A stretch of 64,000 bases of DNA, from NCBI RefSeq assembly GCF_043769475.1, contig NZ_CP171729.1, positions 5,952,001 to 6,016,000 of the forward strand, written 5' to 3'. Within the stretch, counting starts at the first letter, position 1, and each line of letters starts with the position of its first letter. The translations under genes and the position numbers were made by a program. This document shows positions 63,721 to 64,000 of the stretch, in pieces. The notes under the pieces are model-generated. The model ran no database searches and was not told the origin of the DNA. It worked only from the letters and a program-made list of their open reading frames with translations. Source of the DNA: Allomesorhizobium sp043769475. Its GTDB lineage: Bacteria > Pseudomonadota > Alphaproteobacteria > Rhizobiales > Rhizobiaceae.

Positions 63721-64000
63721 TGGCGGTTAAGCGGCCCGACAGTCATCTCCGACAAGCGACGACATCAACTGAGCGTTCTCGAGTGCCCGTCAAGGTGGCA
63801 GGCTGGAGCGATACAGAGGTATGCGTAGACCGACGTTCTCGCTGCGGTCTCCCCGATCAAAATCGCCTCAGACTCGCTGCCTTTCCGGTCTGCGAGGTAA
63901 ACGGGTCGCAAGTAACGGAATCCGACACATTGTCGTCTTTGTCGGGTCCGCGACACAGGCTGCTTTAGCCAATCTCTTGTTGCCTCGGGCTAAGTGGCTG
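63721..64000. other. Right window edge: NifA site for a gene beyond the window
   Basis: 63940-63955, TGTCGGGTCCGCGACA, is an exact TGT-N10-ACA. The gene it serves would lie to the right of the window if it faces plus. Nothing else is recognised. Confidence 0.6.

Noticed and set aside
1..64000. tRNA, rRNA or an attachment site for the island
   Set aside because: I looked for tRNA-like cloverleaf ends and rRNA segments and saw none; the island borders are outside the window.

Overview
This window is a piece of a rhizobial symbiosis island. Gene content and order (nodD/nodABCIJ, fixABCX-nifB-fdxN-nifZ-nifT, nifW-nifS-nifU, hmuS, prxS-rpoN and a P450 cluster, with hipBA and IS remnants between them) fit Mesorhizobium best; that is inference from content, since no chromosomal marker is present. 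Most of it looks horizontally acquired and partly decayed: at least fifteen broken genes or gene fragments sit beside intact ones.

1-7.8 kb: the 3' part of a DctD-type sigma54 response regulator, a MocC-like TIM-barrel protein, a nodD gene whose nod box now leads only into small remnants of nodA and nodE, a malic enzyme (maeB), and a second nodD with a good nod box. 7.7-19.1 kb: nodABC, nodIJ, nodH (LCO sulfotransferase), a DUF2061 protein, nodP (one-base frameshift in the PP-loop), nodQ and a cysQ-like phosphatase. Together these describe a sulfated Nod factor; nodS and nodU are absent. 19.1-30.0 kb: a mosaic with a truncated proC-like gene and a ~270-bp direct repeat carrying an ompW 3' end. 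Between the repeat copies lie a decayed transposase and a 2,510-codon SKWP-repeat type III effector with a C-terminal shikimate-kinase domain and a central DFDGD motif. The intact ompW follows, under a perfect FNR/FixK box.

31-46.8 kb (minus strand): the nif/fix block. In transcription order: HesB/IscA-like, nifU (broken), nifS, nifW, fixA, fixB, fixC, fixX, nifA (broken), nifB, fdxN, nifZ, nifT, a SIR2-like gene and two halves of an asymmetric ABC exporter. Three -24/-12 promoters with NifA TGT-N10-ACA sites are visible (before the IscA gene, fixA and nifB). 47-50.5 kb (plus strand): a haem-use remnant (hemP broken, hmuS intact, hmuT broken), then fdxB and nifQ. 50.6-54.4 kb (minus): an MFS exporter and prxS-rpoN, with rpoN frameshifted between region I and the core-binding part.

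55-61 kb: a P450 cluster (P450, ferredoxin, SnoaL-like protein, flavin reductase remnant, tandem double SDR with a frameshift, luciferase-like monooxygenase) that appears to have its own NifA/sigma54 promoter and so is predicted to be expressed in bacteroids. 61-64 kb: a proteasome-like remnant, a hipBA toxin-antitoxin pair with two inverted-repeat operators, then a NifA/sigma54 promoter in front of what looks like a nifH 5' scrap and one more NifA site at the right edge. Since nifA, rpoN, nodP and nifU are each damaged here, a working symbiont would need intact copies elsewhere, unless some of these are sequencing errors.
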